A DNA stretch of 64,000 nucleotides from positions 51,456,837-51,520,836 of the forward strand of contig CM069438.1 of NCBI GenBank assembly GCA_035610365.1, given 5' to 3'. This stretch comes from Aquatica leii. Its lineage: Eukaryota > Arthropoda > Insecta > Coleoptera > Lampyridae. The notes under the pieces are model-generated. The model was given only the letters and a program-made list of their open reading frames with translations, made no database searches and had not been told where the DNA came from. The position numbers and the translations under genes are program-made. Of this stretch, positions 43,048 to 54,440 are shown one piece after another; within the stretch, counting starts at the first letter, position 1, and every line of letters starts with the position of its first letter.

Positions 43048-43406
43048 CGACTGCTTGCACTCGTTGTGTTCAGTCGAACTCTGCGCTCTAAATTCTTACT
43101 TCTGTTTGAATTATTCTAGCGGTTCCAGCAAATGTGATTATAATCACAATTTTTGAATTTTTAACGACTCTTTTGGTTTGCTTCTATAAGCAACCAATTA
43201 AGAATTTCTCACACGTTCAGGTTTTATTCTGCTTAAGTTTTTTTAAGCTCGGCATTATTCAACGACGTTTAATTTTCAACAACGCTTATTTTTCAACAAC
43301 GTTCATTTCAGCGACGTTAGGTATTGGTATATTTATGAGGGTTCGGATGACTTTTTAAAAAAGTCTCTTCAGACTCGACTAATTACTAAAAGACAACGGC
43401 AACGAA

Positions 43407-44748
43407 ATGGACATGGACAAGGTACAACATACTACGAAAATGGACTCCTCCGAAGAGCTGTTCAAAGAGAACCATCAATTGAAGGCGAAGATACTGGAGC
43501 AGAGCAAGGCCCTCGCCGATCAAGCGAAGATGCTAGCCGACCAGTCAAAGATGTTAAAGTCGATACAGGAGTCTCTCGACCGATTATCGCGGGAAAGCAC
43601 CTTGCTTAATGAGCGCCTTCGAGAGAAGGACGCCGCAACAAATGTTACCGCAGGAACGCCTATTCCTAAAGTCACGCCCACCACTATCGTCCCGCTTCCT
43701 CTTCCAAAGAAGAAGCGTGCACAACGTCCCTCGACGTTCAACCAACCGAAGTCCTTATGGAAACGGAAGCGGCAGCAACAAGCAGCCAGGTTACTGAAGA
43801 AGACGCCGGTTTCACGACCGTGTCCTACCGCAAGAGGCGCAAACAGTCGGAAAGCCATGACGACGCAACTTCCATGAACAAGCGACAGGCAGCAAACCCG
43901 GTAGCCAAAGTTAGGATCCCGCCTATAGTCTTGCATAACCAGCAAGATTACAGGACCGCGATGCTGATACTACGTGAAGCCAACGTAGGTATCGAATACG
44001 CCAAGACGACGAGAACAGGAGTGATTTTCTATATGAAGACTACTCAGGACTTTAGACTAGCCACGCGCTTATTGGAAGAGCACCAACGCGAATTTCACAC
44101 GTATATGCTCCAATCCGAAAAACCGCTAAAGGTAATTATTCGAGGCATCCCAGCCAGCGTAGAATCCGAGAAAAACACAGAAGACGATCTCAGACGCGCG
44201 GGATACGACGTCATCAGCGTCACGCGAATGAAGGCGTCCAGAAGCAAGGTCCCCTTACCAATGCTTATGGTTCACCTACCAAAAACTGACGCGTCGAAAA
44301 ACATTTTCAACGAACGTTATGTGGGGAATTTACGCGTCTACATCGAATCCCCAGCAACAAGACAGGCATTAGCCAATGCCACAGGTGCCAACGATTCGGC
44401 CACGCCCAAAATTGCTGCAGAGCAATTCCAAGATGCGTGAAATGTGGACAAGAGCATTTCACATCCGTCTGCAAAAAGACGCGCGAGGACGGCCCGGCTA
44501 CTTGCTGCAACTGCAAGGAAGCACATCCGGCCAACTACATGGGATACTCAGCGCACCCAAAACACAGGACAGCAGCCCCTTCTAAGCAAATCAGAGAAGG
44601 AATTAGCTTTGCTAGAACTACGGCGTCGCAAGATAACCCGGCACCAACTCCCGTGGCAGAAACCGCAACAGCCGCGCCAACACAAGACGAACCGGACTTC
44701 GCAATGTACGTGAAGTTCGTGGAATTTATGAATGCCAAGTATGAATAA
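43407..44748 (+). pseudogene. Jockey ORF1, copy B
   Basis: The same start as copy A (MDMDKVQHTTKMDSSEEL) and the same coiled-coil-like repeats. A deletion near 43,722 relative to copy A removes a segment and shifts the frame, so the first frame ends at 43,877 and the middle continues in 43,757-44,440. A one-base loss near 44,350 then separates it from the knuckle frame 44,437-44,748. Three frames in total; not functional. Confidence 0.8.
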
Positions 44749-46625
44749 CACATCCTACAGATCGTATTCCTTGCAGCTAGCTATTTGTAACGCAAACAGC
44801 ATCTCCGAGAAAAGAAATGAATTACAGGACTTCGCGTACAGGCATAATCTGGACGTTATTCTGGTTTCCGAAACACACCTTAGGGCGTGTCGAGACCCCA
44901 GAATACCAAACTACATCATGTACCGCAACGATCGAGCAACCGGAAGAGGTGGTGGCACCGCGATCTACATCAAAAGCACATTAGACCATTACCACAAAGA
45001 GACGCCTCCGCTGGAAAGCCTAGAAGCGACGCTAGTCGTTGTTCGCACGGCTTCGGCTGGTGAAGTCGTCATTTGTGCGGCCTACAATCCACCAGGAAGC
45101 CCGTTACGAGAAGCGGATTTCGACGCCGTTTTCGACACGAATATCGCAACGATCATCGGAAACGGAATGACTTTGTTTAATTACGTTAGTCTACGCCACA
45201 ACGTTATTGCAGACGGATCGATCGAGCCAACTTACCATCCTACTCGAGAAAACCATAGACCGGACGTACTGGACATCGTGGTTATACAGAACTGCAGACT
45301 GAACCACGAAATGTGGACGGTGCAAGAGCTGAGTTCGGATCACAACCCTGTGTTGGTTCAACTTGGCGAACCGACTGTCATCCAACCCGAAGTGTTGAAC
45401 TTCGTCGTATGGCCTGCCTACGAGATCGGAATCGAGCGTTTGCTGCCTAAAGTCCCAGTCATTGCTTGCGAAGCACAACTCGAACAAGCCGTAAGCGACC
45501 TGACTGTAGCCATTCGAAGCGCTGTTGAAGCCGCTTCGAAAACCGCAACAAAAGACAGCACCGACCCGCAGCAACTACCGCTACATATTAGAGAGATGAT
45601 CCGCGCCAAAAATCGACAACGTCGCCGATGGCAACGCACTAGGAACCCCGAAGATCGCAAGATTTTAAACAGGATGCAGTTCGAAACGAAGAATGAGATC
45701 GCCGAGCATCGAAACCGTACATGGAAAGCGAACCCCGAGGACGGCAGCGCCTGGAAAATGGTAAAGGCGCTGAAAAACTCCGGTGCGCCAAGGATCCCTT
45801 CACTGCGAGGTCCCAACGGAATCGCAAACTCAACGACAAGGCAGAACTGTTCGCAGACACGTTGGAAGAATAGTTCAGACCTACGCACGAAAACATCGAA
45901 CCGGCAAGGATTCAACGCGTCAATAGGCTAGTTTGGAATCGACTATTAGAGGCTCCTACCACGCGAATCGAATTTACGACGCCGGAAGAAGTAAAACAGA
46001 TTATTTCCAGATTGAAGAAAAGGAAATCACCCGGACCAGACGGCATCAGCAACCGAGCGATCCGACTCCTCCCACCGAGGGGTGTGGTCATCCTCACCGG
46101 GATTTTTAACGCCTCTTTCAGACTCCGTCTTTTTCCGACTCAATGGAAGACGGCTCACGTAATCTTATTACCGAAGCCGGAAAAGAACCTCGCGATGCCG
46201 CAAAATTACCGTCCTATCAGCTTGCTGTCGACGTTAGGCAAGTTGTTGAAGCGTGTAATCGCAATTAGATTGCAGAGAGAAGTTGACGCCAACGAAGTGA
46301 TTCCCAAGGAACAGTTTGGATTTCGACAATCGCACTCGACGACGCACCAGACTTTGCGTGTAGCCGAAAAGATCGACACAGGATTCGAGAGGAAAATCCA
46401 CACCGGTGTGCTTTTCTCGACATTCAAAAGGCGTTCGACAAAGTGTGGCATCAGGGACTTTTATTGAAGCTCTACTACAACAGGATTTCGCAACCGATGG
46501 TGCACCTCATCCGCTCATATCTGATCAATCGCACGTTTAGAGTGAAGCTAAACACTTCAAAGTCTAGCTCGAGAAGAATTCAAGCAGGAGTCCCACAAGG
46601 ATCAGTTCTGGGTTCTCTGCTGTTG
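44741..46625 (+). pseudogene. Jockey ORF2 (endonuclease and partial RT), copy B
   Basis: ATG 44,741 overlaps the ORF1 stop. The endonuclease is present except for a 51-bp in-frame loss near 45,160 that removes the GDLNAKHPSW motif kept in copy A. Reverse transcriptase starts at about 45,960 (KKRKSPGPDGISNRAIRLLP; LPKPEKNLAMPQNYRPISLL; EQFGFRQSHSTTHQTLRV). One missing T near 46,415 shifts the frame. The sequence is cut at QAGVPQGSVLGSLL, before the catalytic FADD-type box, and fuses to gypsy pol at about 46,626. Confidence 0.82.
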
Positions 46626-48771
46626 ATAAAGTAAATAGTATCGTAAACATGAAACCACCTGAAAACCCTTCAGAAGTTAGGAGTCTTTTGGGTATGATTA
46701 ATTACCTATCAAAGTTTTTGCCCAATTTATCCGAAAACACAAAAATTCTACGAGACCTAACACTCAAAGATGCAATATGGGAGTGGAAACAAGAACACAA
46801 TGAAGTCTTTCAGACATTGAAGAATCAGTTGCAACAAGCTACCACACTGTCATATTTTGATGTCAATAAATCAACCGATCTCTTTGTAGACGCTGGACCA
46901 GAGGGTCTTTGTGCTTTGTTAACGCAAAGAAACAACATAATTGCGTATTTAAGTAGAAAGCTTACGTCAGTAGAGAAGAGGTTCAGCCAAATAGAAAAAG
47001 AAACGTTAGCATGCACCTGGGCTATTCAACACTTCAACATCTATCTATACGGTTCGAAGTTTACACTTCATACTGATCATCTCCTACTACTCAGAATCTT
47101 AGGGAACAGTCGTTCTTGTCCCAGCGCACGCATCGAGAGACTGTTATTACGCATTCAACCATATGAATTTAAAGTTGTACATCAAACAGGAAAGTCAAAC
47201 CCATCCGACTATCTATCTCGACATCTTCTGACCACATCAAAATTGAAGAGTATGTGAATTTTATAATACACGGAGCAATGCCTAAAGCCTAAGGTTCAAG
47301 AAGCTACTAAAAATGACAGAATATTGACATTATTAATAAATGCAATAAAGAACGGCAAGGACAAGTGGAATCAGCCAGAATTAACACCGTTCGGAAAAAT
47401 AAAAACAGAAATAACTGTCTAGGATGACATATTACTAAGAGGTACACGCATCATTGTACCAAGTTCACTTCAAAAGCAGGCTATAGAGTTGGCACATAAA
47501 GGACACATGGGGCATAGTAAAGACAAAACAGTTGCTACGAACCAAAGTTTGGTTTCCGCAAACATTGACAAACTAACAGAAACCTTCATAAAAGATTGTA
47601 CACCATGTCAAGCCGTAACGGATACCAAACACAGAGATCCAATCACATTGACACAGCTACCAGATGTTCCTTTTAGTCATCTAGATATAGATTTTGTTGG
47701 CCCATTTAACAATAAAAACTACATATTTATTCTAGTAGATGAATATTCTAGATACCCACTTGCTGAGGTAATACCATCGACAAGCTTTTCTAGCATCAAA
47801 CCAATATTTGAAAGAACATTTAGCTCTTTGGAATTCCCAAACAGATTAAATCCGATAATGGTTTACCATTCAATGGTTTAGAAATGAAGTTATTTTTAGA
47901 AAACCTTGGCATAAGACACTTACGAGTGACTCCATACTGGCCTGAAGCAAATGGTTTAGTCAAACGTTTTGTAAAGTCGTTCAAGAAATCACTCAGTTGT
48001 GCTCACTTAGAAACTAACCAATTTGATTCGCAAGTTCAGCAATTTCTCTTAAATTACCGCAGTACACCACATTCCACAACAGAACAAACACCGTTTGAGC
48101 TTGTATTTCGAAGAAATGTTAATAACATGTTACCAATGCACAAGAAACATCAGAAAAATTACATCACAGTATACAACTCAAATATAAAGAAAATCGAAGA
48201 AAACAGAAGGAGTATGCTGATAGAAAAAGACATGCAAAAACCCACACGTTCAAAGAAGAAGGCATGGTTCTTTGCAAGCGGATTCGTAAAAACAACCTTA
48301 CACCCAGATTCAATCCACATCCATACAAAATAAAACAAGTAAAAGGTACACAAATTATTGCAGAAAGAGGTGACGAGACTATAATAAGAAATTCATCATT
48401 CTTTAAACGTTTTCACTCTGATACTTCAAAACCATCCCCCTAACTACGCATCTCCAACCAAAACCAAACTTGCAACCCACCAAACCATTACCTCTGAGCA
48501 CTTTGTGGAAGATCAACCTCAGAAAAACACCCAACCTAGAGAACATTAACCACAATCAGTGACGAGCCTTTTGTTCATGAACCAAACGAAGAGGATGAAC
48601 ATGCTTCTGTAATCTCTCAGGAACGAAGAAGAAAAAACTTCATCGCGTACACTTCAGATGTTGAGTCAGAAGCAGAACACATATCAGTTCAAACAACATC
48701 GAGACCGCAGCGTATTTTAAAGAAGCCTGTTTACCTCGATGGCTATTATACAGACTTTGAATCGCAGTAAT
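46626..48771 (+). pseudogene. Second gypsy family, 3' half of pol, copy B
   Basis: Frame 46,649-47,257 gives the end of reverse transcriptase and RNase H (PPENPSEVRSLLGMINYL; FVDAGPEGLCALLTQR). The integrase is in two frames because of a missing T near 47,826 (47,489-47,881 and 47,884-48,333). GLVKRF replaces the catalytic Glu, as in copy A. The C-terminal piece ends near 48,771, followed by a purine tract and TGTAGTG at 48,872. Confidence 0.82.
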
Positions 48772-48988
48772 GTTTTCTCAAATACTTGTTCCGTCATTAC
48801 GTAAGAATTTATCAGTTTATTTGTCTTATTTATATGCAGTAAGATTTGTATATTATAAGTAGAGGAGAAAATGTAGTGTTTAGATTTGAGTATAGTCCCG
48901 TGATTGATACAGGAGACGCAGACAACAACCAACACGGCGGGAGTTAGAAATAAAAATTTTAGAATTATTAGCTTGTGTAAGATATCAA

Positions 48989-49230
48989 TTCTCTAAAAAT
49001 GCATTTTAAGTATTAGATACATTTAAAATTTGAAATAAATGGCAATCTGACGTACCGTACTTATTATTATTATTTACAGATCACTAAGCTTAAATTTTTA
49101 TTTTATTGAATTATGTAGGTAATAAAATTACAATGCTTTATTTCCTTCAAACTTCTTAAATGAGAAACACTATACTATTAGATTGTGAGTAGATGCGATC
49201 TTAAGCGGTCGTTTTGGTTGAAGGAGAGTG
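48989..49230. repeat. Inverted repeat, right copy (unit of ZNF4)
   Basis: Reverse complement of 42,692-42,931. One extra ATT unit distinguishes it from 39,296-39,534. Confidence 0.8.
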
Positions 49231-49606
49231 TACGTTAGTTTGCAGTAGTTTAATATCTAAAATCATAGTTTTTACGTGTTTATTGTTAATTAAATATGAG
49301 TTTAACGTTTCGGGTTAAATTTCTGTAGAAATTTACCGATAACGCGTATCTTGTTACAAAACCTAATAAAATATTTATTTGTAGCATATTTAAGGTCAAA
49401 CAATATTGCTTCAATATTAAATTACTTTATAATCTATGTTTGGTGCTACTTAAAAAAGAAATTTATATATATATATATATTGTAGTACCATAGTGACACA
49501 GTGACTGAAACCTCTAGTTATTCTAATTTTGCCCCCAATATAATGTATATTGTACACCACTGTCAATAGCGTTGCAAATTGTGCTCGCCTGCTGCCATCT
49601 AGTGAT
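49231..49606. other. ZNF5 upstream region
   Basis: Nearly identical to 39,535-39,910, with a slightly longer TA run at about 49,463. No gene is seen. Confidence 0.55.
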
Positions 49607-49621
49607 GTTAGTGCTCAACAA
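49607..49621 (+). promoter_or_regulatory. Conserved upstream 15-mer of ZNF5
   Basis: GTTAGTGCTCAACAA, 20 bp before the start codon, as in ZNF4. Confidence 0.35.
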
Positions 49622-49640
49622 AAATTTTAATGTTTTGAAT

Positions 49641-50926
49641 ATGGCGGAAAAGACAACAAACACTTGTCGAATTTGTTTACTAGAAATAGTGGAAACCGAG
49701 CAGTATTACTCTCTCAAGGACTTAATGCTACAATCCAAGTTGTTGGATTTTCTACCAGAAATGGTAAGTACAACTGGATGGATTCTATTGACTAATATTA
49801 ACCTCCATATAGGATCTAAATATCACACCGAACCCAATTGCTTGTAACAGGTGTATGATTACAATTGAAGAAATATATGAGTTTAAACAACTGGGAATAC
49901 AAACTGAAGCGACTATAAGGAGCTTACGGCAACAAGTAGTCATTAAGGAGGAGTTGCTTAACAACGACATTACAGTCAAACCCTCAGACTTGAACATCAT
50001 CAGTGTTGACCCTTTGGAAATTAATACAGATGTACCCACTTGCATCGAAGAACCTTCAGAACCAAAACTATATTATTGCTACGACAGAGACTTCCAACAC
50101 TAACAAGAAGACCATTTTGATTTGTGCTTTAAAAAGTCATACGCATAAGCGCAGTAAGAAATCATTTAAATGCAACATATGTGGTTATTGCAGTAAACAC
50201 ATGGAAAATTTAGAAAGACATATGCATAATCACATTAGTGAAAAACCATATAAATGTAATATCTGTGATTACTGTAGTAGCAGCATGTCACAGTTAAAAA
50301 TTCATATGCGTAAACACACTGGTGAGAAACCATATAAATGCAATATATGCAATTACTGTAGTAAAACCACGTCACAGTTGAAAATTCATATACGTAAGCA
50401 TACTGGTGAGAGACCATTTAAATGCAATATGTGTGATTACAGGGCTTTCAGCAAGCCGAACTTAAAAACGCATTTGCAGACTCATACTGGTGAAAAACCA
50501 TTTAAATGCAATGTATGTGATTACTGCACTACTACTGCATGGAAATTAAAAAAGCATTTGCACAAGCACCTTGGTGAGAAACGTTTTAAATGCAATCTAT
50601 GTGATTATTGCAGCATCACCCAGTCAGCTTTAAAAATGCATATGCAGAAGCACACTAGTGAGAAATCATTTAAATGCAATATATGTGATTACTGCACTAC
50701 CACTGTATTGAAATTAAAAACGCATTTGCACAAGCACCTTGGTGAGAAACGTTTTAAATGCAATCTATGTGATTATTGCAGCATCACACAGTCAGCTTTA
50801 AAAATGCATATGCATAAGCATACTAGTGAGAAATCATTTAAATGCAATGTATGTGATTACTGCACTACCCATATGATCGGTTTAAAAAGACATATGCTTC
50901 GACATACTGATGACAAATCATTTTAA
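49641..50926 (+). pseudogene. ZAD-C2H2 zinc-finger gene with frameshift (ZNF5)
   Basis: Exon 1 is 49,641-49,763, the intron 49,764-49,812 (49 bp) and exon 2 from 49,813. An extra C at 50,094-50,095 (TTCCAACAC against TTCAACAC in the other four copies) ends the first frame at 50,103, in the linker between the ZAD and the fingers. All nine fingers are intact in the following frame to 50,926, including the two that are out of frame in ZNF4. The two near-identical copies are thus broken at different places, each by one base. Either may be an assembly error. The intact product would have a ZAD and nine fingers. Confidence 0.85.
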
Positions 50927-51887
50927 TGCAACATGATTATTGCACTAAACGAAGGGTCTAATTGAAAGTTCAGATGCGTAAACACACTGGTGAGAAACCG
51001 TTTAAATTCAATATACATATATATATGTTTGCCGGCTTATAATTTATCTGGACCTTTATGAAAGTGGTAGTAGATTACTGCTCGTGTTAGGTTGGGGTAT
51101 TGTTTGACAAATGCGGGTGAAACGTTTTACATTATTGCAAACTAAACGTTATAAATAATAAAGTTGTTAAGTAATAATTTACAAAGCAAACTCAATAAAT
51201 TAATGCCCTCATTATTTCTAAAACCCATCATACGTATGCAGATAACAAAAACAAAAGTTTGAGTAGCGTCCTTTGCCAACAAAGGAATTGTATCGCAACG
51301 CCCCTTTCAATTCTTATAATCGTCTAAATTAAGAATAAAATTTTTACTTGTCGCATTTTAATCGTTTCTAAACCTTAATCTTAGTTTTCGGATAAAGTTA
51401 CGGCCCAAGAAAATACGGCAAACCTAAATTATATGACGCGTAATTTGTAAAGGACCTGTGGCCGGGGCTTTTCTGCGCGACTTTCTAAAGATCAGAACGC
51501 TACTTATTGTATTATATTCGTAAGAATAGGTTCGTCGTGTCAATTTCGTCTACTACGCATTTCATGTGACGTCTTTTACAAATTTCGTGAGCTATAACAG
51601 AAACAGATTGTATAATACACGCCCTTTGCATTTCATAATATTTAAATTTAAGAATAAACTGGTTAATTATTGTGGTTACATTTCTAATCCTAAATGTTTT
51701 ACACAAAACTACACTTGCTAAATGAAGTTATTGAAATTGCGAAACAAAAAAACACGACGAATCTAAATTTCATCTTAACTGTTCTTTTTAATACAAACAA
51801 CATATGGTATACGCCTTTTGCATTTTCATGTTTAAACTTAGGAATAAACGGTTAATTATTGTGTTTACATTTCTAATATTGAATGTT
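50927..51887. other. ZNF5 downstream region, no gene
   Basis: Almost identical to 41,231-42,192. No coding frame is seen apart from a zinc-finger relic near 50,970. Confidence 0.6.
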
Positions 51888-52285
51888 TGTTACGTAGTTT
51901 TTCTCGTAACTTAAAAAAGCGACGACTAATTCAGTTGTCCTGGTGATTGAGTCGCAAGCTTCGTGGTGCTAAATTATAAAATAAACTTTAAAGAAACACC
52001 AAAACGATGAAAGACTAGGGTGGGAGACATCGTTTAAATCTACCCGAAGCTGTAACAGAACAAATGACAAGACAGAAGTGGTAATATAGAGTACATTTAT
52101 TTTATCACAGACTGCGGTTGACGTTAGAAGAAAGTACATAATTAGATGTATATAGATTTGATCAAACACTAGCACGTAGGTCGGTATCACAGACAAAATA
52201 CTAAGTAAGCCTGCAACTAGGCAACACGTCGTACAACAAAGTGACTTTGTCCTTACGTTTACATTCAGAAGAGAAACGAATTAAA
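51888..52285 (-). mobile_element. LTR fragment downstream of ZNF5
   Basis: TGTTACGTAG start after TTGAATGT, as behind ZNF2, ZNF3 and ZNF4. Confidence 0.75.
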
Positions 52286-52386
52286 ATACGAATCTCGAAG
52301 ATCTAGAGAATCGAAGCGCACCGTATAATAATATGTGACACAACAAAACGATTCTATAGTTAATTGTATTAAGAACCTAATACGTC

Positions 52387-52625
52387 CACTCGCCTTCAGC
52401 CAAAATGACCGCTTAAGATCGCACCTATTCGCATTCTAATAGTATAGTGTTTCTCATTAGAAGTTTGAAGTAAATAAAGCGTTGTAATTTTATTACCTAC
52501 ATAGTTCAATAAAATAATAAAAATTTAAGCTTAGTGATCTGTAAATAATAATAAGTACGGTACGTCAGATTGGCATTTATTCCAAATTTTAAATGTATCT
52601 AATACTTAAAATGCATTTTTAGAGA
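52387..52625. repeat. Inverted repeat, left copy (unit of ZNF5)
   Basis: Direct copy of 42,692-42,931. Its right partner is missing because the gypsy fragment is cut at about 58,232 by the next element. Confidence 0.75.
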
Positions 52626-52634
52626 ATAAATGCA

Positions 52635-52740
52635 ATTGCGATCATTGTTTCGAGCTATCCCGTCTTTGGTTCCCAGTCATTTATCGAAAACACGCTCCTT
52701 ATCCTTTATATACGGAGACTATTTTTCTTCTTAAGTGACA
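52635..52740 (+). mobile_element. Penelope 3' tail fragment, third copy
   Basis: Same as 42,941-43,047. Upstream of Jockey copy C. Confidence 0.7.
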
Positions 52741-53100
52741 TTCGACTGCTTGCACTCGTTGTGTTCAGTCGAACTCTGCGCTCTAAATTCTTACTTCTGT
52801 TTGAATTATTCTAGCGGTTCCAGCAAATGTGATTATAATCACAATTTTTGAATTTTTAACGACTCTTTTGGTTTGCTTCTATAAGCAACCAATTAAGAAT
52901 TTCTCACACGTTCAGGTTTTATTCTGCTTAAGTTTTTTAAGCTCGGCATTATTCAACGACGTTTAATTTTCAACAACGCTTATTTTTCAACAACGTTCAT
53001 TTCAGCGACGTTAGGTATTGGTATATTTATGAGGGTTCGGATGACTTTTTAAAAAAGTCTCTTCAGACTCGACTAATTACTAAAAGACAACGGCAACGAA

Positions 53101-54440
53101 ATGGACATGGACAAGGTACAACATACTACGAAAATGGACTCCTCCGAAGAGCTGTTCAAAGAGAACCATCAATTGAAGGCGAAGATACTGGAGCAGAGCA
53201 AGGCCCTCGCCGATCAAGCGAAGATGCTAGCCGACCAGTCAAAGATGTTAAAGTCGATACAGGAGTCTCTCGACCGATTATCGCGGGAAAGCACCTTGCT
53301 TAATGAGCGCCTTCGAGAGAAGGACGCCGCAACAAATGTTACCGCAGGAACGCCTATTCCTAAAGTCACGCCCACCACTATCGTCCCGCTTCCTCTTCCA
53401 AAGAAGAAGCGTGCACAACGTCCCTCGACGTTCAACCAACCGAAGTCCTTATGGAAACGGAAGCGGCAGCAACAAGCAGCCAGGTTACTGAAGAAGACGC
53501 CGGTTTCACGACCGTGTCCTACCGCAAGAGGCGCAAACAGTCGGAAAGCCATGACGACGCAACTTCCATGAACAAGCGACAGGCAGCAAACCCGGTAGCC
53601 AAAGTTAGGATCCCGCCTATAGTCTTGCATAACCAGCAAGATTACAGGACCGCGATGCTGATACTACGTGAAGCCAACGTAGGTATCGAATACGCCAAGA
53701 CGACGAGAACAGGAGTGATTTTCTATATGAAGACTACTCAGGACTTTAGACTAGCCACGCGCTTATTGGAAGAGCACCAACGCGAATTTCACACGTATAT
53801 GCTCCAATCCGAAAAACCGCTAAAGGTAATTATTCGAGGCATCCCAGCCAGCGTAGAATCCGAGAAAAACACAGAAGACGATCTCAGACGCGCGGGATAC
53901 GACGTCATCAGCGTCACGCGAATGAAGGCGTCCAGAAGCAAGGTCCCCTTACCAATGCTTATGGTTCACCTACCAAAAACTGACGCGTCGAAAAACATTT
54001 TCAACGAACGTTATGTGGGGAATTTACGCGTCTACATCGAATCCCCAGCAACAAGACAGGCATTAGCCAATGCCACAGGTGCCAACGATTCGGCCACGCC
54101 CAAAATTGCTGCAGAGCAATTCCAAGATGCGTGAAATGTGGACAAGAGCATTTCACATCCGTCTGCAAAGACGCGCGAGGACGGCCCGGCTACTTGCTGC
54201 AACTGCAAGGAAGCACATCCGGCCAACTACATGGGATACTCAGCGCACCCAAAACACAGGACAGCAGCCCCTTCTAAGCAAATCAGAGAAGGAATTAGCT
54301 TTGCTAGAACTACGGCGTCGCAAGATAACCCGGCACCAACTCCCGTGGCAGAAACCGCAACAGCCGCGCCAACACAAGACGAACCGGACTTCGCAATGTA
54401 CGTGAAGTTCGTGGAATTTATGAATGCCAAGTATGAATAA
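53101..54440 (+). pseudogene. Jockey ORF1, copy C
   Basis: Nearly identical to copy B, with the same deletion and frame changes. Two A fewer near 54,168 alter the knuckle frame (CGTCTGCAAAGACG against CGTCTGCAAAAAGACG), so the frame 54,138-54,440 differs from copy B at that point. Confidence 0.8.

Larger units (their letters stand above)
37189..45796. repeat. 8.6-kb near-identical duplication, first copy
   Basis: The block runs from the second-gypsy RNase H through ZNF4 and the Jockey copy B to the codon after APRI. It matches 46,883-55,488 almost base for base at an offset of about 9.69 kb. Most differences I can find are one to three bases in homopolymers or short repeats. Outside the edges the two regions diverge clearly. 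Confidence 0.9.
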
